DNA of 34,620 nt from an uncultured Prevotella sp. (GCA_946186945.1 CAMHPC010000012.1:1-34620), one strand, 5' to 3'. Shown: positions 1 through 7,994, counted from the stretch's first letter. Numbers and translations are program-made. Notes: generated from the sequence alone by a model not told the origin.

Positions 1-2
1 CC

Positions 3-776
3 GACCCGCTCTGCGAGAAATACTACGATGTATCGCCTTACTCCTACTGCAAGGGTAATTTCATGAATGCTATCGACCCGGATGGGAGGGATGTCTATAT
101 GCTATTCTATACATCAGAGAATAAGGATGGCGGTGATGCAATGTTTCGTGCAGCCGCCGAAACACGTAAATACGACATTGAGCATAGCGATTATTTTGAC
201 GCAAGCAGAGATGTTGTAGTTATGACTGCCGTGCAGGACATGGCTAAAATTGGAAAATTGGTAGGAAACATTGTCAACACATATTCGGAAAACTTTGGCA
301 AGACTGCTGAATTCAGCTTATGGTCTCATGCTTCCTTAGATGGTCCGAGAGGTTCAGTATATACAAGTTCAAATAGAATAGATAAGACTCAGATGTCCAT
401 GGAAGGGTGGAGTAAGATAGATTTTAATTGGGATAAAGGTGCCACAGCAAACTTCTTTGGTTGTAGAACTGGAGTTGTCATGAACGGTAGACCATCTTTC
501 GTTACAAGATTATCGGCACGTGCAAATTTTAGGAATGTAAAAATACATGGTCAAACGTCTTTTGCTTATCCATCAATCTATGCAAATGTTCGACAGAACA
601 CAGAAGCGATTATGAAAGAAAAGTTCACTTATCCTACCTACATGGTCGGAGCAGAAAAATTTGATATAATTGGAGGTTTGTTTCCCACTTTCAATTATAT
701 AAATCCCATGAGGACCAGCATTAATGGAAAAGGTACTGTAGTAGATTATTTTCAACCAGGAATGAGATATAAATGA
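3..776 (+). CDS. RHS-repeat polymorphic toxin, C-terminal part (5' end outside window)
   Basis: The frame is open from base 3, upstream of the first ATG at 63, so this is the 3' end of a longer gene. The first residues (DPLCEKYYDVSPYSYCKGN, then MNAIDPDGRD) are the conserved end of a Bacteroidetes RHS core, where the shell ends and a variable toxin module begins. After DPDGRD the DNA turns visibly AT-rich, as expected for a swapped toxin tip. The tip is about 225 residues. It contains SLWSHASLDGP (His codon 327-329) and ANFFGCRTG (Cys codon 462-464), with a hydrophobic strand before each. This spacing resembles the His-Cys dyad of clan CD (caspase/CHAT-like) peptidases; that is my inference and not a family assignment I can prove. 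The stop overlaps the next start as ATGA, the usual effector-immunity arrangement. Confidence 0.85.
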   Translation, partial: DPLCEKYYDVSPYSYCKGNFMNAIDPDGRDVYMLFYTSENKDGGDAMFRAAAETRKYDIEHSDYFDASRDVVVMTAVQDMAKIGKLVGNIVNTYSENFGKTAEFSLWSHASLDGPRGSVYTSSNRIDKTQMSMEGWSKIDFNWDKGATANFFGCRTGVVMNGRPSFVTRLSARANFRNVKIHGQTSFAYPSIYANVRQNTEAIMKEKFTYPTYMVGAEKFDIIGGLFPTFNYINPMRTSINGKGTVVDYFQPGMRYK

Positions 777-1060
777 AGAAATTAAAGACATTTACAGTAG
801 GTATTTTTGCATCGTTAATTGCTCTTTTTATGTCATGCCCTCGGTATGACATAATAACACATTACAACTGGAAATTAATAGACGATGCAGACGCACCAGA
901 TTTTTTAGACCTACATTTTGATCCCATAGGAACAAAATATAAATGGCCAATTATTGTAAAAAACGAAAAATGTGTCGGTGTCGTGTTGTTTGTAACAAGT
1001 AATAGGCTCATACTTTATTCTTTCTGTGATAATGGAATTATCCGGTATAAATATATATAG
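773..1060 (+). CDS. Small lipoprotein, candidate immunity protein for the RHS toxin
   Basis: A 95-residue protein whose ATG overlaps the RHS stop (ATGA at 773-776), so it is probably translated by coupling. It has a Lys-rich N-terminus, a hydrophobic stretch and a lipobox ending at LFMSC, which predicts a lipid-anchored periplasmic or outer-membrane protein. The mature part begins [14 protein letters not shown], shared nearly unchanged with the protein at 1094. I know no family name for it. Small, AT-rich and coupled to a toxin tip, it fits an immunity protein by position only. A lipoprotein would protect against a toxin acting in the periplasm or at the membrane. Confidence 0.75.
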   Translation: MKKLKTFTVGIFASLIALFMSCPRYDIITHYNWKLIDDADAPDFLDLHFDPIGTKYKWPIIVKNEKCVGVVLFVTSNRLILYSFCDNGIIRYKYI

Positions 1061-1093
1061 TATATATTGTTGAATCAGCAAAAGGAGGTATAA

Positions 1094-1318
1094 ATGAAGT
1101 ATCTTAAAATCTGTATAATATGCTTTTTTGCATCTGTATTTGTTATATTTACATCATGCCCACGTTATGATATAATAACACACTTCAATTGGAAACTTTT
1201 CACTGCCTATAAAAGTCCATCGAAGGTGATCTGGAACGTACAGAAGCACACAGTCTATTCGTGCCTGATGAAGCGCTCGCGTGCCAGTTCCTCGTATTTA
1301 GTGCCGGGGCGTCCGTAA
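1094..1318 (+). CDS. Truncated paralogue of the preceding lipoprotein, running into queF
   Basis: Preceded by an unusually strong ribosome binding site (AAAGGAGG at 1081-1088). The first ~35 residues parallel the gene at 773: a hydrophobic signal, lipobox IFTSC, then [13 protein letters not shown]. Similarity stops near 1203. The remaining ~38 codons match nothing in the first copy, and the last ~60 bases lie antisense within the 3' end of queF. The likeliest reading is an older immunity cassette whose 3' end was lost by recombination next to the conserved gene. A short functional lipoprotein cannot be excluded. Confidence 0.45.
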   Translation: MKYLKICIICFFASVFVIFTSCPRYDIITHFNWKLFTAYKSPSKVIWNVQKHTVYSCLMKRSRASSSYLVPGRP

Positions 1319-1713
1319 TTCGCCCAAGGGTGTATGCTTATACCACCACGCGGAGTGAACAGTCCCGTCACCTCGATATACTTGGGATCCATGAGAGCCA
1401 CCAAGTCGCGCATGATGATATTCACGGCATCCTCGTGGAAGTCGCCATGGTTGCGGAAACTGAAGAGGTAGAGTTTCAGACTCTTGCTCTCCACCATCCT
1501 GCGGTCGGGTATATATCGTATCTGTATCTCAGCGAAGTCGGGCTGTCCCGTAATGGGACAGAGGGTGGTAAACTCCGGACAGAGGAATTTCACCCAGTAG
1601 TCGTGGTCGGGATGTTTATTTTCAAATGTCTCCAGCACCTCGGGTGCATAGTTGTCTGCATATTTCGTGGTCTTGCCCAGTTGCTTCAGGCCTTCTTGTG
1701 TTCTGTCGCTCAT
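1255..1713 (-). CDS. queF: NADPH-dependent 7-cyano-7-deazaguanine (preQ0) reductase QueF
   Basis: QueF reduces the nitrile of preQ0 to the aminomethyl group of preQ1 in queuosine synthesis, in the cytosol. At 152 residues it is the short, single-domain (YkvM) type. Catalytic Cys52 lies in [12 protein letters not shown], with Asp59 in the position of the general acid. The family signature ESKSLKLYL (residues 75-83) is followed by [10 protein letters not shown]. The start codon overlaps the stop of yhhQ (ATGA at 1710-1713), so the two are translationally coupled. Its 3' end meets the AT-rich toxin/immunity region and overlaps the truncated lipoprotein on the other strand. Confidence 0.96.
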   Translation of the reverse strand: MSDRTQEGLKQLGKTTKYADNYAPEVLETFENKHPDHDYWVKFLCPEFTTLCPITGQPDFAEIQIRYIPDRRMVESKSLKLYLFSFRNHGDFHEDAVNIIMRDLVALMDPKYIEVTGLFTPRGGISIHPWANYGRPGTKYEELARERFIRHE

Positions 1714-2402
1714 AGTTTGAATATTGAAAAAATGTTATAATTCACGTCATCATCATACACATCGCTGTGCTCGTGTTTCTTCACCGCCTTCACCACACGT
1801 ATGGTGATAGGCAGAGCCACTATCTCGTAGGTGGTCTTCATTATCACCTGCCACATCATCAGTTCAGGCAAAGCATTGGCGGGTATCACACCACCAAGGG
1901 CCAAAGGGAAGAAAATGAGGCTGTCTACACTCTCACCTAAGATGGTACTGGCTATGGCACGCAGCGAGAAGCGTCTGCCCTTGTGGTGTCGCTTCATCCG
2001 ACTCATGATATAGGCATTGACAAAGGAGCCTGCTATGAAGGCGATGAACGACGCCGCTGCTATGCGCGGTGCCAGTCCGAAGATGGCATGAAAGCCCTCC
2101 TCATTGTCGAAATACTCCGTGCCGGGAATGGCATCGGCTATTGCGCCTACGCCTACGAAAAAGAAGTTCATGGCGAAGCCTGTCCATATCAGCAGTCTCA
2201 TCTTCTTATACCCCCACACCTCGCACACACAGTCGTTGATGATGTACGATACGGGGAAGATAATGAAGCCGCCCGTGAGCGACATGCCCAACACATTGAT
2301 TTGCTTTGTTTCAAGCACGTTTGCCGCTATCAGGCAAACGCAGAAGAGTATACTGAAAAGCATGAACAGCACACTCACCTCATTTCTGGGTTTGGTATTC
2401 AT
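1710..2402 (-). CDS. yhhQ: Queuosine precursor transporter YhhQ (QPTR/VUT family)
   Basis: About 230 residues with roughly six hydrophobic helices. It has the family features of YhhQ/QPTR proteins: an N-terminal helix followed by [22 protein letters not shown], then a long pattern of membrane helices and conserved polar residues such as [11 protein letters not shown]. Family members import preQ0 and/or preQ1 across the inner membrane, and the coupling to queF supports preQ0 or preQ1 uptake here. I chose ATG at 2402 (MNTKPRNEV). An in-frame GTG at 2432 would add ten residues but lies very close to the predicted promoter. Confidence 0.93.
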   Translation of the reverse strand: MNTKPRNEVSVLFMLFSILFCVCLIAANVLETKQINVLGMSLTGGFIIFPVSYIINDCVCEVWGYKKMRLLIWTGFAMNFFFVGVGAIADAIPGTEYFDNEEGFHAIFGLAPRIAAASFIAFIAGSFVNAYIMSRMKRHHKGRRFSLRAIASTILGESVDSLIFFPLALGGVIPANALPELMMWQVIMKTTYEIVALPITIRVVKAVKKHEHSDVYDDDVNYNIFSIFKL

Positions 2403-2450
2403 ATTCTTGTTTTTAAAGAGGTTGCCAAGCACTCTGTATTTTTTGCGCCG

Positions 2451-2458
2451 CGAAGGTA
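2451..2458 (-). promoter_or_regulatory. Possible -7 element for yhhQ-queF
   Basis: The minus strand reads TTTGTACCTTCGC, a common Bacteroidetes -7 variant (TACCTTCG). It gives a leader of about 40 nt to the ATG at 2402. I see no clear -33 TTTG at the right distance. Confidence 0.4.
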
Positions 2459-2477
2459 CAAAAAAAAGTGTAAATAG

Positions 2478-2507
2478 TTTGCTTTATACAGAAAAAACGT
2501 ATATTTG
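2478..2507 (+). promoter_or_regulatory. Bacteroidetes-type promoter for the TlpA-like gene
   Basis: TTTG at 2478-2481 and TATATTTG at 2500-2507, separated by 18 bp. This matches the -33/-7 consensus of the Bacteroidetes housekeeping sigma factor. Transcription would start near 2512, giving a leader of about 37 nt. Confidence 0.75.
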
Positions 2508-2548
2508 CAGCATATTTTTTATACATTAACCATAACGACAAAGAGAAA

Positions 2549-3637
2549 ATGAGAAAAACAGTCCTATTTTTCACCCTGCTGTTAGCCATGTGTGCCATGG
2601 CACAGACAGTAGAGACCAATATCAGCGGCACTGTAGGCGGCACCATACAGGAGGTAAGCATAGCACCCCTTTATGGCGACGACAATCCCTTTGCCAAGGC
2701 TGTGGTGCGCGACCATAAGTTTACCTGCCACCTGGATCGTCCCAAGAACGAACTGCTGAAGATGTTTGCCGACAAAGGATACTTCCTGCCATTCATCAAC
2801 GACGGCACCCCCATCACTGTGACTGTGAACGAGGAGAACGGTCAGGTGAGCGGCATCACCATGGTAAGTGGCAGTGAGCAAAACATGTCCTTGGCAGCCC
2901 TTGACAGTGAGTTTGACGAACTGGACATGGCATACAACAGTGCTTACAACACCCTTCTCGATGGTCTGACCGAGGAGAACCGCAACCAGCGCGTCATGCA
3001 ACTCTCCAATATCTACGACAGCGTACAGGTGAAGAAGATAGAACGCTTACGCGCATACAAAAACACTATGATACCCCTGGTGTACCTGCCCAATCTGATA
3101 ACAGCCGTAGACTACGAGTTGCTGGGCGAGTTTATGGCTCCCGAGACCTCTTACTTCTCCCACCCCATGATGGTAGACCTGCGCAGGGTGTACGATGCCA
3201 TAGGCAAGCGCCAGGTGGGACGGCAGTACACCGATGTGGCACTCGCCGACCAGTACGGACGCAAACACCAGTTGAGTGAATGGTGCGGCAAGGGCAATTT
3301 CGTGTTCGTTGACTTCTGGGCAAGTTGGTGCGCACCCTGCCGTGAGGAGATGCCCAATGTGGTAACTGCCTACAGTCGCTACCACGGCAAGAAGAATTTT
3401 GAGATAATAGGCATATCTCTCGATAACAAGGAGTCTGCATGGAAGAACGGCATAAAGCAACTGGGCATGACATGGCCACAACTGAGCGACCTGGGCGGAT
3501 GGAAGAGCGAGGCAGCCAAAGCCTATGGTATAATGAGCATACCGAGCAATGTGCTGCTCAACCCCGAAGGCAAGATTATAGCCACCGACCTGCGCGGCGA
3601 GGAACTGCAGCAGGTGCTCGCCGACCTGTTCGAATAA
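2549..3637 (+). CDS. Secreted TlpA/AhpC-TSA family thiol-disulfide oxidoreductase
   Basis: A 362-residue protein with a cleavable signal peptide (residues 1-19, ending AMA). An N-terminal domain of the DUF4369 type (about 25-110) is followed by a helical linker (about 115-220). A C-terminal thioredoxin domain (about 225-360) carries the redox motif WASWCAPC (Cys261, Cys264) and the cis-proline in SIPSN (Pro332). Such Bacteroidetes proteins reduce or isomerise disulfides in the periplasm. The substrate cannot be read from the context, since both neighbours are on the other strand. It has its own promoter and a strong shared terminator. Confidence 0.92.
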   Translation: MRKTVLFFTLLLAMCAMAQTVETNISGTVGGTIQEVSIAPLYGDDNPFAKAVVRDHKFTCHLDRPKNELLKMFADKGYFLPFINDGTPITVTVNEENGQVSGITMVSGSEQNMSLAALDSEFDELDMAYNSAYNTLLDGLTEENRNQRVMQLSNIYDSVQVKKIERLRAYKNTMIPLVYLPNLITAVDYELLGEFMAPETSYFSHPMMVDLRRVYDAIGKRQVGRQYTDVALADQYGRKHQLSEWCGKGNFVFVDFWASWCAPCREEMPNVVTAYSRYHGKKNFEIIGISLDNKESAWKNGIKQLGMTWPQLSDLGGWKSEAAKAYGIMSIPSNVLLNPEGKIIATDLRGEELQQVLADLFE

Positions 3638-3660
3638 ACCGTATTTATTCGAAACGTCAC

Positions 3661-3704
3661 ATAAGAAGAACTCCTTTCCTCTCAGGGCAAGGAGTTCTTC
3701 TTAT
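3661..3704. terminator. Bidirectional terminator between convergent genes
   Basis: A perfect 16-bp stem (3661-3676 with 3689-3704) and a 12-nt loop, A/T-rich at the ends so that it works on either strand. The stop codon of the exchanger gene (3701-3703) lies inside the right arm. Confidence 0.85.
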
Positions 3705-4636
3705 ATAGCGTTGCTCACCAACCACGTGATGTACCCGAGGAAGATCATGGTGAGCAGACCACCCTCCCATCGCTCCACCTTGAAGCGCGTGAACGAGAAA
3801 AACCACAGCAGCGACACACTGATGATAAGCATAGAGAGGTCGACGGTAGTGATACCCTGTATCTGCATGGGCTGGATGAGTCCCGTCACACCTATTATCA
3901 TGAGTATGTTCAACACGTTGCTTCCTATCACATTGCCTATTGCTATTGCACTCTGACCCTTGCGTGCTGCCACCACACTCGTGGCAAGTTCCGGCAGCGA
4001 TGTGCCGCCAGCCACCACCGTCAGACCTATCACCGCCTCGCTCACACCCAGACTGGCAGCGATGTACGTAGCACCCTCCACAAAGAGATTGCTACCCACT
4101 ATCAGACAGGCCAGACCCACGACTATGAGCAGCAGCGAGAACCACAAAGGGCGTGGCTTTGCTGTATTCTCAGACACTTGAGCCTTGCCCCGCTTGCCGA
4201 GGTAAACCGTATACAACATGAATGCGACAAAACCTGCGAAGAGCACCAGGGCGTCAAGGCGCGATATGTAACTGTCCATGCAGAAGAGCAACAGCAGTAT
4301 TGAGGAAATCAAAGTGATAGGCATATCCTTGAGCACCGTGCTGCGGGCTATGATCATCGGAGCCACCATGGCAGCCACGCCCACTATGAGCAGCGTGTTG
4401 AAGATATTGCTGCCCACCACATTGCCCACGGCCAGGTCGGGCGTGCCTTTTATGGCAGAAACCAAAGAGACGAAGAGTTCGGGTGCCGAAGTTCCCATTG
4501 CCACTATGGTCAGTCCTATCACTATCTCAGGTATGTTCATGCGCTGAGCCACGCTCACCGCACCGTCAGTCATCTTGTCGGCGCCCCACAGCACGGCTGC
4601 CACGCCAACCAATATAAACAGTATGTTGAGTATCAT
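3701..4636 (-). CDS. yrbG: Calcium/sodium antiporter of the CaCA family (YrbG-like)
   Basis: A 311-residue inner-membrane protein with about ten helices and the two inverted alpha repeats of the CaCA family. Repeat 1 has VAMGTSAPELFVS followed by GNVVGSNIFNTL. Repeat 2 has VAGGTSLPELATS followed by GNVIGSNVLNIL. The acidic residues of the two PEL motifs are the ion-binding glutamates known in this family. It exchanges Ca2+ for Na+ (or H+). A single gene with its own promoter, close to hsp20 but not coupled to it. Confidence 0.95.
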   Translation of the reverse strand: MILNILFILVGVAAVLWGADKMTDGAVSVAQRMNIPEIVIGLTIVAMGTSAPELFVSLVSAIKGTPDLAVGNVVGSNIFNTLLIVGVAAMVAPMIIARSTVLKDMPITLISSILLLLFCMDSYISRLDALVLFAGFVAFMLYTVYLGKRGKAQVSENTAKPRPLWFSLLLIVVGLACLIVGSNLFVEGATYIAASLGVSEAVIGLTVVAGGTSLPELATSVVAARKGQSAIAIGNVIGSNVLNILMIIGVTGLIQPMQIQGITTVDLSMLIISVSLLWFFSFTRFKVERWEGGLLTMIFLGYITWLVSNAI

Positions 4637-4641
4637 GGCTG

Positions 4642-4649
4642 CGAAGGTA
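4642..4649 (-). promoter_or_regulatory. Probable -7 element of the exchanger gene, almost no leader
   Basis: The minus strand reads TAGTACCTTCG, ending 5 nt before the ATG at 4636. If used, the transcript would start at or within a few bases of the start codon. No clear -33 box was found. Confidence 0.4.
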
Positions 4650-4693
4650 CTAATTTTTCTCCTACCATTATGTTTGTTTTACATTTTTTAAAC

Positions 4694-4725
4694 ACAAAAA
4701 ATAGGGATATGCATTGCACACCCCT
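4694..4725 (-). terminator. Intrinsic terminator of hsp20
   Basis: On the minus strand AGGGGTGTGCA pairs with TGCATATCCCT (two G-U pairs, about nine usable base pairs) and is followed by ATTTTTTG. It lies just after the hsp20 stop. Confidence 0.65.
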
Positions 4726-4748
4726 AATTGCTTGGTAGATTGAAGCGG

Positions 4749-5165
4749 TTATCCCACTGATATCTGCCTTGCCACCTTCACTTGTTTCTGCACTATCTTA
4801 GGCAGGTCTATGGTGAGCACACCGTCAGCCACACGCGCAGCGATATTGTCCTTGTCCACATCGTCGGGCAGTATCAGCGTCTGTTCATACTTAGAGTAAC
4901 TGAACTCCCTGCGCAGGTAGTGAGCCTTCTTGTTCTCATCAGTAGTCTCGTGCTTGTTCTCCATCTTAATGGTGAGGTCACCTTCATCATTGATGTTAAC
5001 ATCGAAATCCTCCTTAGTCATGCCCGGTGCAGCCACCTCTACCTGATACTTGTCTTCACTCTCCAGCACATTGATGGCGGGAGCAGTAGCATTAGCCTTA
5101 GGCAGGTTTACTGTGTTGAAGAAATCATTGAAAACTTCTGGCAACCATGAATTTCTGTACATCAT
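4749..5165 (-). CDS. hsp20: Small heat-shock protein, Hsp20/alpha-crystallin family
   Basis: A 138-residue holdase chaperone. The N-terminal arm (MMYRNSWLPEVFNDFFN) is followed by an alpha-crystallin domain at about residues 30-125. This includes YQVEVAAPGMTKEDFDVNI, the strand with LRREFSYSKYEQTL, and the A-x-x-x-DGVLTIDLPK motif typical of the family. The C-terminal tail is short (VKVARQISVG). The start is supported by AGGAGA upstream, and the second Met could also serve. It binds unfolded proteins in the cytosol. No CIRCE element was seen in front. Confidence 0.95.
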   Translation of the reverse strand: MMYRNSWLPEVFNDFFNTVNLPKANATAPAINVLESEDKYQVEVAAPGMTKEDFDVNINDEGDLTIKMENKHETTDENKKAHYLRREFSYSKYEQTLILPDDVDKDNIAARVADGVLTIDLPKIVQKQVKVARQISVG

Positions 5166-5245
5166 AATTATTGTCTCCTATTATTTAAAGGGTTTTACAT
5201 ATTCTTTGTTACACCCTCCATATCGCAACTCTCGTACCAATCACG

Positions 5246-5284
5246 AAAAACCGCCACAATGTCACACGTTTATGACATTGTGGC
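5246..5284 (-). terminator. Intrinsic terminator of the 5312-6097 lipoprotein gene
   Basis: A 12-bp perfect stem (5253-5264 with 5273-5284) and an 8-nt loop. On the minus strand it is followed by GGTTTTT, which is the form of an intrinsic terminator. It lies about 30 nt after the stop at 5312 and about 90 nt before the hsp20 start. Confidence 0.75.
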
Positions 5285-5311
5285 AGCACCATATTTTTTT
5301 TAAAGTATCGG

Positions 5312-6097
5312 TTATTTTCCCGCCTCGTCCTCTGCTTTTCTGGAGAATCCCTGTATCTGTTCGCCGAGTTGCAGCACCAGAGTATCTTTTTTCAGCATCA
5401 GTATATCGATAGTATCATTCACTGGCGGCTGTGGCAGGGAGTCGTTCTTTGCCCTTGACATGCGTGTGAAGATAAGGTGTCCGTTGTACACATGCCATTC
5501 CGAGTACCGTTTCTGGCGTGGGTAGACCACGGGCGACTCTTCCTCGAGCGATGTAGTTCTGGGCACGTGTCCCACGCTCCGCATGGTATTGTCGCGTCTG
5601 AAGGAATAGCCGTACTCGATGGGTACCATTGCCTTCTGTACGAGCGAGTCGCGCTCGTGGCGCTCCTGTTCGGTCATCTGCTGTTCTCTCTCCTTGGATA
5701 TCTCCCTTGTCGTAGGCATCTGCATGTATGTCCACGTACCTTTCAGTTCCTCCAGGTTGATGACATAGAGCACCTCGGACGAATCCTTCGGATTGACCAT
5801 GACAGCCACCTTATCGCCCACCACAGGCGATCCAAACACATGGTGCTGTCTCATGGCATTGATGATATTGAATGTCTTGGGGTCGCCGCCGGCATCGGGC
5901 AGCACCACTACCACCGAGTCGGTACATCCGTCGCATGCCAAGCCATAGAGCATAGAGTCGCCCTTTGCCACATAGCCACGCGGTGCTATGCCCTGACTCG
6001 TGTCTGGCAATTCTTTCACTTCGTTCTTCTTGCTGCACGCGGCACTCACCGCCAAAACCACCACTACGGCGGTGGCGAATAACAATTCCTTTCTCAT
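5312..6097 (-). CDS. Lipoprotein of unknown function
   Basis: A 261-residue protein with a signal sequence and lipobox VSAAC (Cys21), then a polar SKKNE stretch, so it should be a lipid-anchored envelope protein. Visible features are a DGCTDSVVVVLPDAGGD segment around residues 55-75, a charged helical stretch with many Glu/Arg at about 135-155, and a C-terminal region predicted as beta-rich (DTIDILMLKKDTLVLQL). I recognise no family. It is divergent from the carboxyltransferase gene and shares its 118-bp upstream region. Confidence 0.8.
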   Translation of the reverse strand: MRKELLFATAVVVVLAVSAACSKKNEVKELPDTSQGIAPRGYVAKGDSMLYGLACDGCTDSVVVVLPDAGGDPKTFNIINAMRQHHVFGSPVVGDKVAVMVNPKDSSEVLYVINLEELKGTWTYMQMPTTREISKEREQQMTEQERHERDSLVQKAMVPIEYGYSFRRDNTMRSVGHVPRTTSLEEESPVVYPRQKRYSEWHVYNGHLIFTRMSRAKNDSLPQPPVNDTIDILMLKKDTLVLQLGEQIQGFSRKAEDEAGK

Positions 6098-6102
6098 GAT
6101 TG

Positions 6103-6133
6103 CAAAATTACTATTTAGCGAGATAAGAACAAA
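6103..6133 (-). promoter_or_regulatory. Promoter of the 5312-6097 lipoprotein gene, near-leaderless
   Basis: On the minus strand TTTG (6130-6133) and TAATTTTG (6103-6110) are separated by 19 bp. The -7 element ends only 5 nt before the ATG at 6097, so the message would have a leader of 0-4 nt. Confidence 0.65.
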
Positions 6134-6149
6134 AAGAAAAGAAGTTTTT

Positions 6150-6181
6150 TTTGGAAGATATGAAAAATACGTTTATCTTTG
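6150..6181 (+). promoter_or_regulatory. Promoter of the carboxyltransferase-HD hydrolase operon
   Basis: TTTG at 6150-6153 and TATCTTTG at 6174-6181 with a 20-bp spacer. The start site would be near 6186, about 30 nt before the ATG at 6216. Confidence 0.72.
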
Positions 6182-6215
6182 CAAAAATACTTTTGTTAAC
6201 TTAAACACAAATCCT

Positions 6216-7994
6216 ATGAAGAAAAAAATCCAGTTTAGCCTTGTCTATCGCGACATGTGGCAGTCGTCTGGTAAATTTCAGCCCCGCAAGGATCAGTTGG
6301 AACGCATCGCTCCCGTTATCATAGACATGGGGTGCTTTGCCCGTGTAGAGACCAACGGCGGTGCTTTTGAGCAGGTGAACCTCTTGGCTGGCGAGAACCC
6401 CAATGCTGCCGTGCGTGCCTTCTGCAAGCCCTTCAATGAAGCAGGTATCAAGACACACATGCTCGACCGCGGTCTGAACGCCCTTCGCATGTATCCCGTA
6501 CCCGATGATGTGCGTGCCTTGCAGTACAAGGTGAAGCATGCCCAGGGTGTGGATATCCCACGTATCTTCTGCGGACTGAACGACACCCGCAATATCATAC
6601 CGAGCATCAAATGGGCTCTCGAGGCTGGCATGACCCCGCAGGCCACGCTGTGCATCACCACCTCACCCGTGCATACTGTGGAGTACTACAGTGCCATTGC
6701 CGATGAGGTGATAGCCGCCGGTGCCCTGGAGATCTGCCTGAAGGACATGGCTGGCATAGGACAGCCCGCACTCTTGGGTGCCCTGACCAAGAGCATCAAG
6801 ACCAAGCACCCCGACGTGATAATACAGTATCACGGCCATAGCGGTCCCGGTCTGTCCATGGCTTCTATACTCGAGGTGTGCAACAACGGTGGAGATATCA
6901 TCGACACAGCCATCGAACCGCTGTCGTGGGGTAAGGTGCATCCGGATATCATCTCCGTGCAGAGCATGCTGAAGAACGAGGGCTTCGACGTGCCCGATAT
7001 CAATATGAACGCATATATGAAGGCACGCTCACTCACCCAGGAGTTTATAGACGACTGGTTGGGCTACTTCATCAACCCCGGCAACAAGCACATGTCTTCA
7101 CTTCTTCTGGGCTGCGGACTGCCCGGTGGCATGATGGGTTCGATGATGGCAGACCTGGCAGGCATACATAGTGTGATAAACAAGACACTGAAAGCGAAGG
7201 GACAGCCTGAACTGAGCACCGACGACATGTTGGTACGCCTCTTCGACGAGGTGGCATACGTATGGCCACGCGTGGGCTATCCACCACTGGTGACACCCTT
7301 CTCACAGTATGTGAAGAACATTGCCCTGATGAACCTACTCACCATAGCACAGGGCAAGGGACGCTTCGTGATGATGGACGACTCTATGTGGGGTATGATA
7401 CTGGGCAAGAGCGGACGCATACCGGGCGAGATATGTCAGGAACTGAAGGACCTGGCAGCCAAACAGGGTCGCGAGTTTACCGATGCCGACCCCCACACAC
7501 TCATACCCAATGCCCTGGACGACTTCCGCAAGGAGATGGACGAGAACGGCTGGGAGTACGGCCCCGACGACGAGGAGTTGTACGAACTGGCCATGCACCC
7601 CGAGCAGTACCGCAACTACAAGAGCGGACAAGCGAAGAAGAACTTCCTCGCCGACCTGCAGAAGGCTAAGGATGCGAAGATGGGCAGCAAACTCACTCCA
7701 GAGCAGTTGAGTGCCTTCAAGCATGCCAAGGCCGATGCCATGGTGGCTCCCGTGAAGGGACAGGTGTACTGGGAGTTTAACGGCGATGGCGAGTGTGCCC
7801 CCACCGTGGAGCCCTTCATCGGCAAGGAGTACAACGAGGGCGACGTGTTCTGCTACATCCAGGCTCCATGGGGCGAGATAGTACAGATAGACGCCGCACT
7901 GGGTGGCAAACTGGTAGAGATCAATGCTCGCCAGGGCAGCAAGGTGCAAAAAGGCGATGTGCTGGCATATATAGAACGCCCCCACGCAGAATGA
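6216..7994 (+). CDS. Pyruvate/oxaloacetate carboxyltransferase (OadA/PycB type) with a biotinyl-like domain lacking the biotin lysine
   Basis: 592 residues from ATG 6216; the promoter just upstream rules out the earlier in-frame starts. Residues 1-300 form the TIM-barrel carboxyltransferase domain. All expected metal ligands are present: Asp13 in YRDMWQS, Lys176 in LKDMAG, and His206/His208 in YHGHSGPG. Residues 300-500 are the PYC_OADA helical domain (PLVTPFSQYV). Residues 508-588 look like a biotinyl/lipoyl fold (VAPVKGQV, then GGKLVEINARQGSKVQKGDVLAYIE). Where the EAMKM biotin site should lie it reads YIQAPWGEI (547-555), with no lysine. It may need a separate biotin carrier or do other chemistry. 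It overlaps the next gene (ATGA). Confidence 0.88.
   Translation: MKKKIQFSLVYRDMWQSSGKFQPRKDQLERIAPVIIDMGCFARVETNGGAFEQVNLLAGENPNAAVRAFCKPFNEAGIKTHMLDRGLNALRMYPVPDDVRALQYKVKHAQGVDIPRIFCGLNDTRNIIPSIKWALEAGMTPQATLCITTSPVHTVEYYSAIADEVIAAGALEICLKDMAGIGQPALLGALTKSIKTKHPDVIIQYHGHSGPGLSMASILEVCNNGGDIIDTAIEPLSWGKVHPDIISVQSMLKNEGFDVPDINMNAYMKARSLTQEFIDDWLGYFINPGNKHMSSLLLGCGLPGGMMGSMMADLAGIHSVINKTLKAKGQPELSTDDMLVRLFDEVAYVWPRVGYPPLVTPFSQYVKNIALMNLLTIAQGKGRFVMMDDSMWGMILGKSGRIPGEICQELKDLAAKQGREFTDADPHTLIPNALDDFRKEMDENGWEYGPDDEELYELAMHPEQYRNYKSGQAKKNFLADLQKAKDAKMGSKLTPEQLSAFKHAKADAMVAPVKGQVYWEFNGDGECAPTVEPFIGKEYNEGDVFCYIQAPWGEIVQIDAALGGKLVEINARQGSKVQKGDVLAYIERPHAE

Noticed and set aside
5253..5284. Perfect inverted repeat upstream of hsp20 as a heat-shock operator
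   Set aside because: On the minus strand it is followed directly by GGTTTTT and sits just after the 5312 stop, so a terminator explains it better. It does not match CIRCE.
6000..6215. N-terminal extension of the carboxyltransferase from 6000
   Set aside because: It would run through the predicted promoter (6150-6181) and antisense into the divergent lipoprotein gene; homology begins at MKKKIQFSLVYRD (6216).
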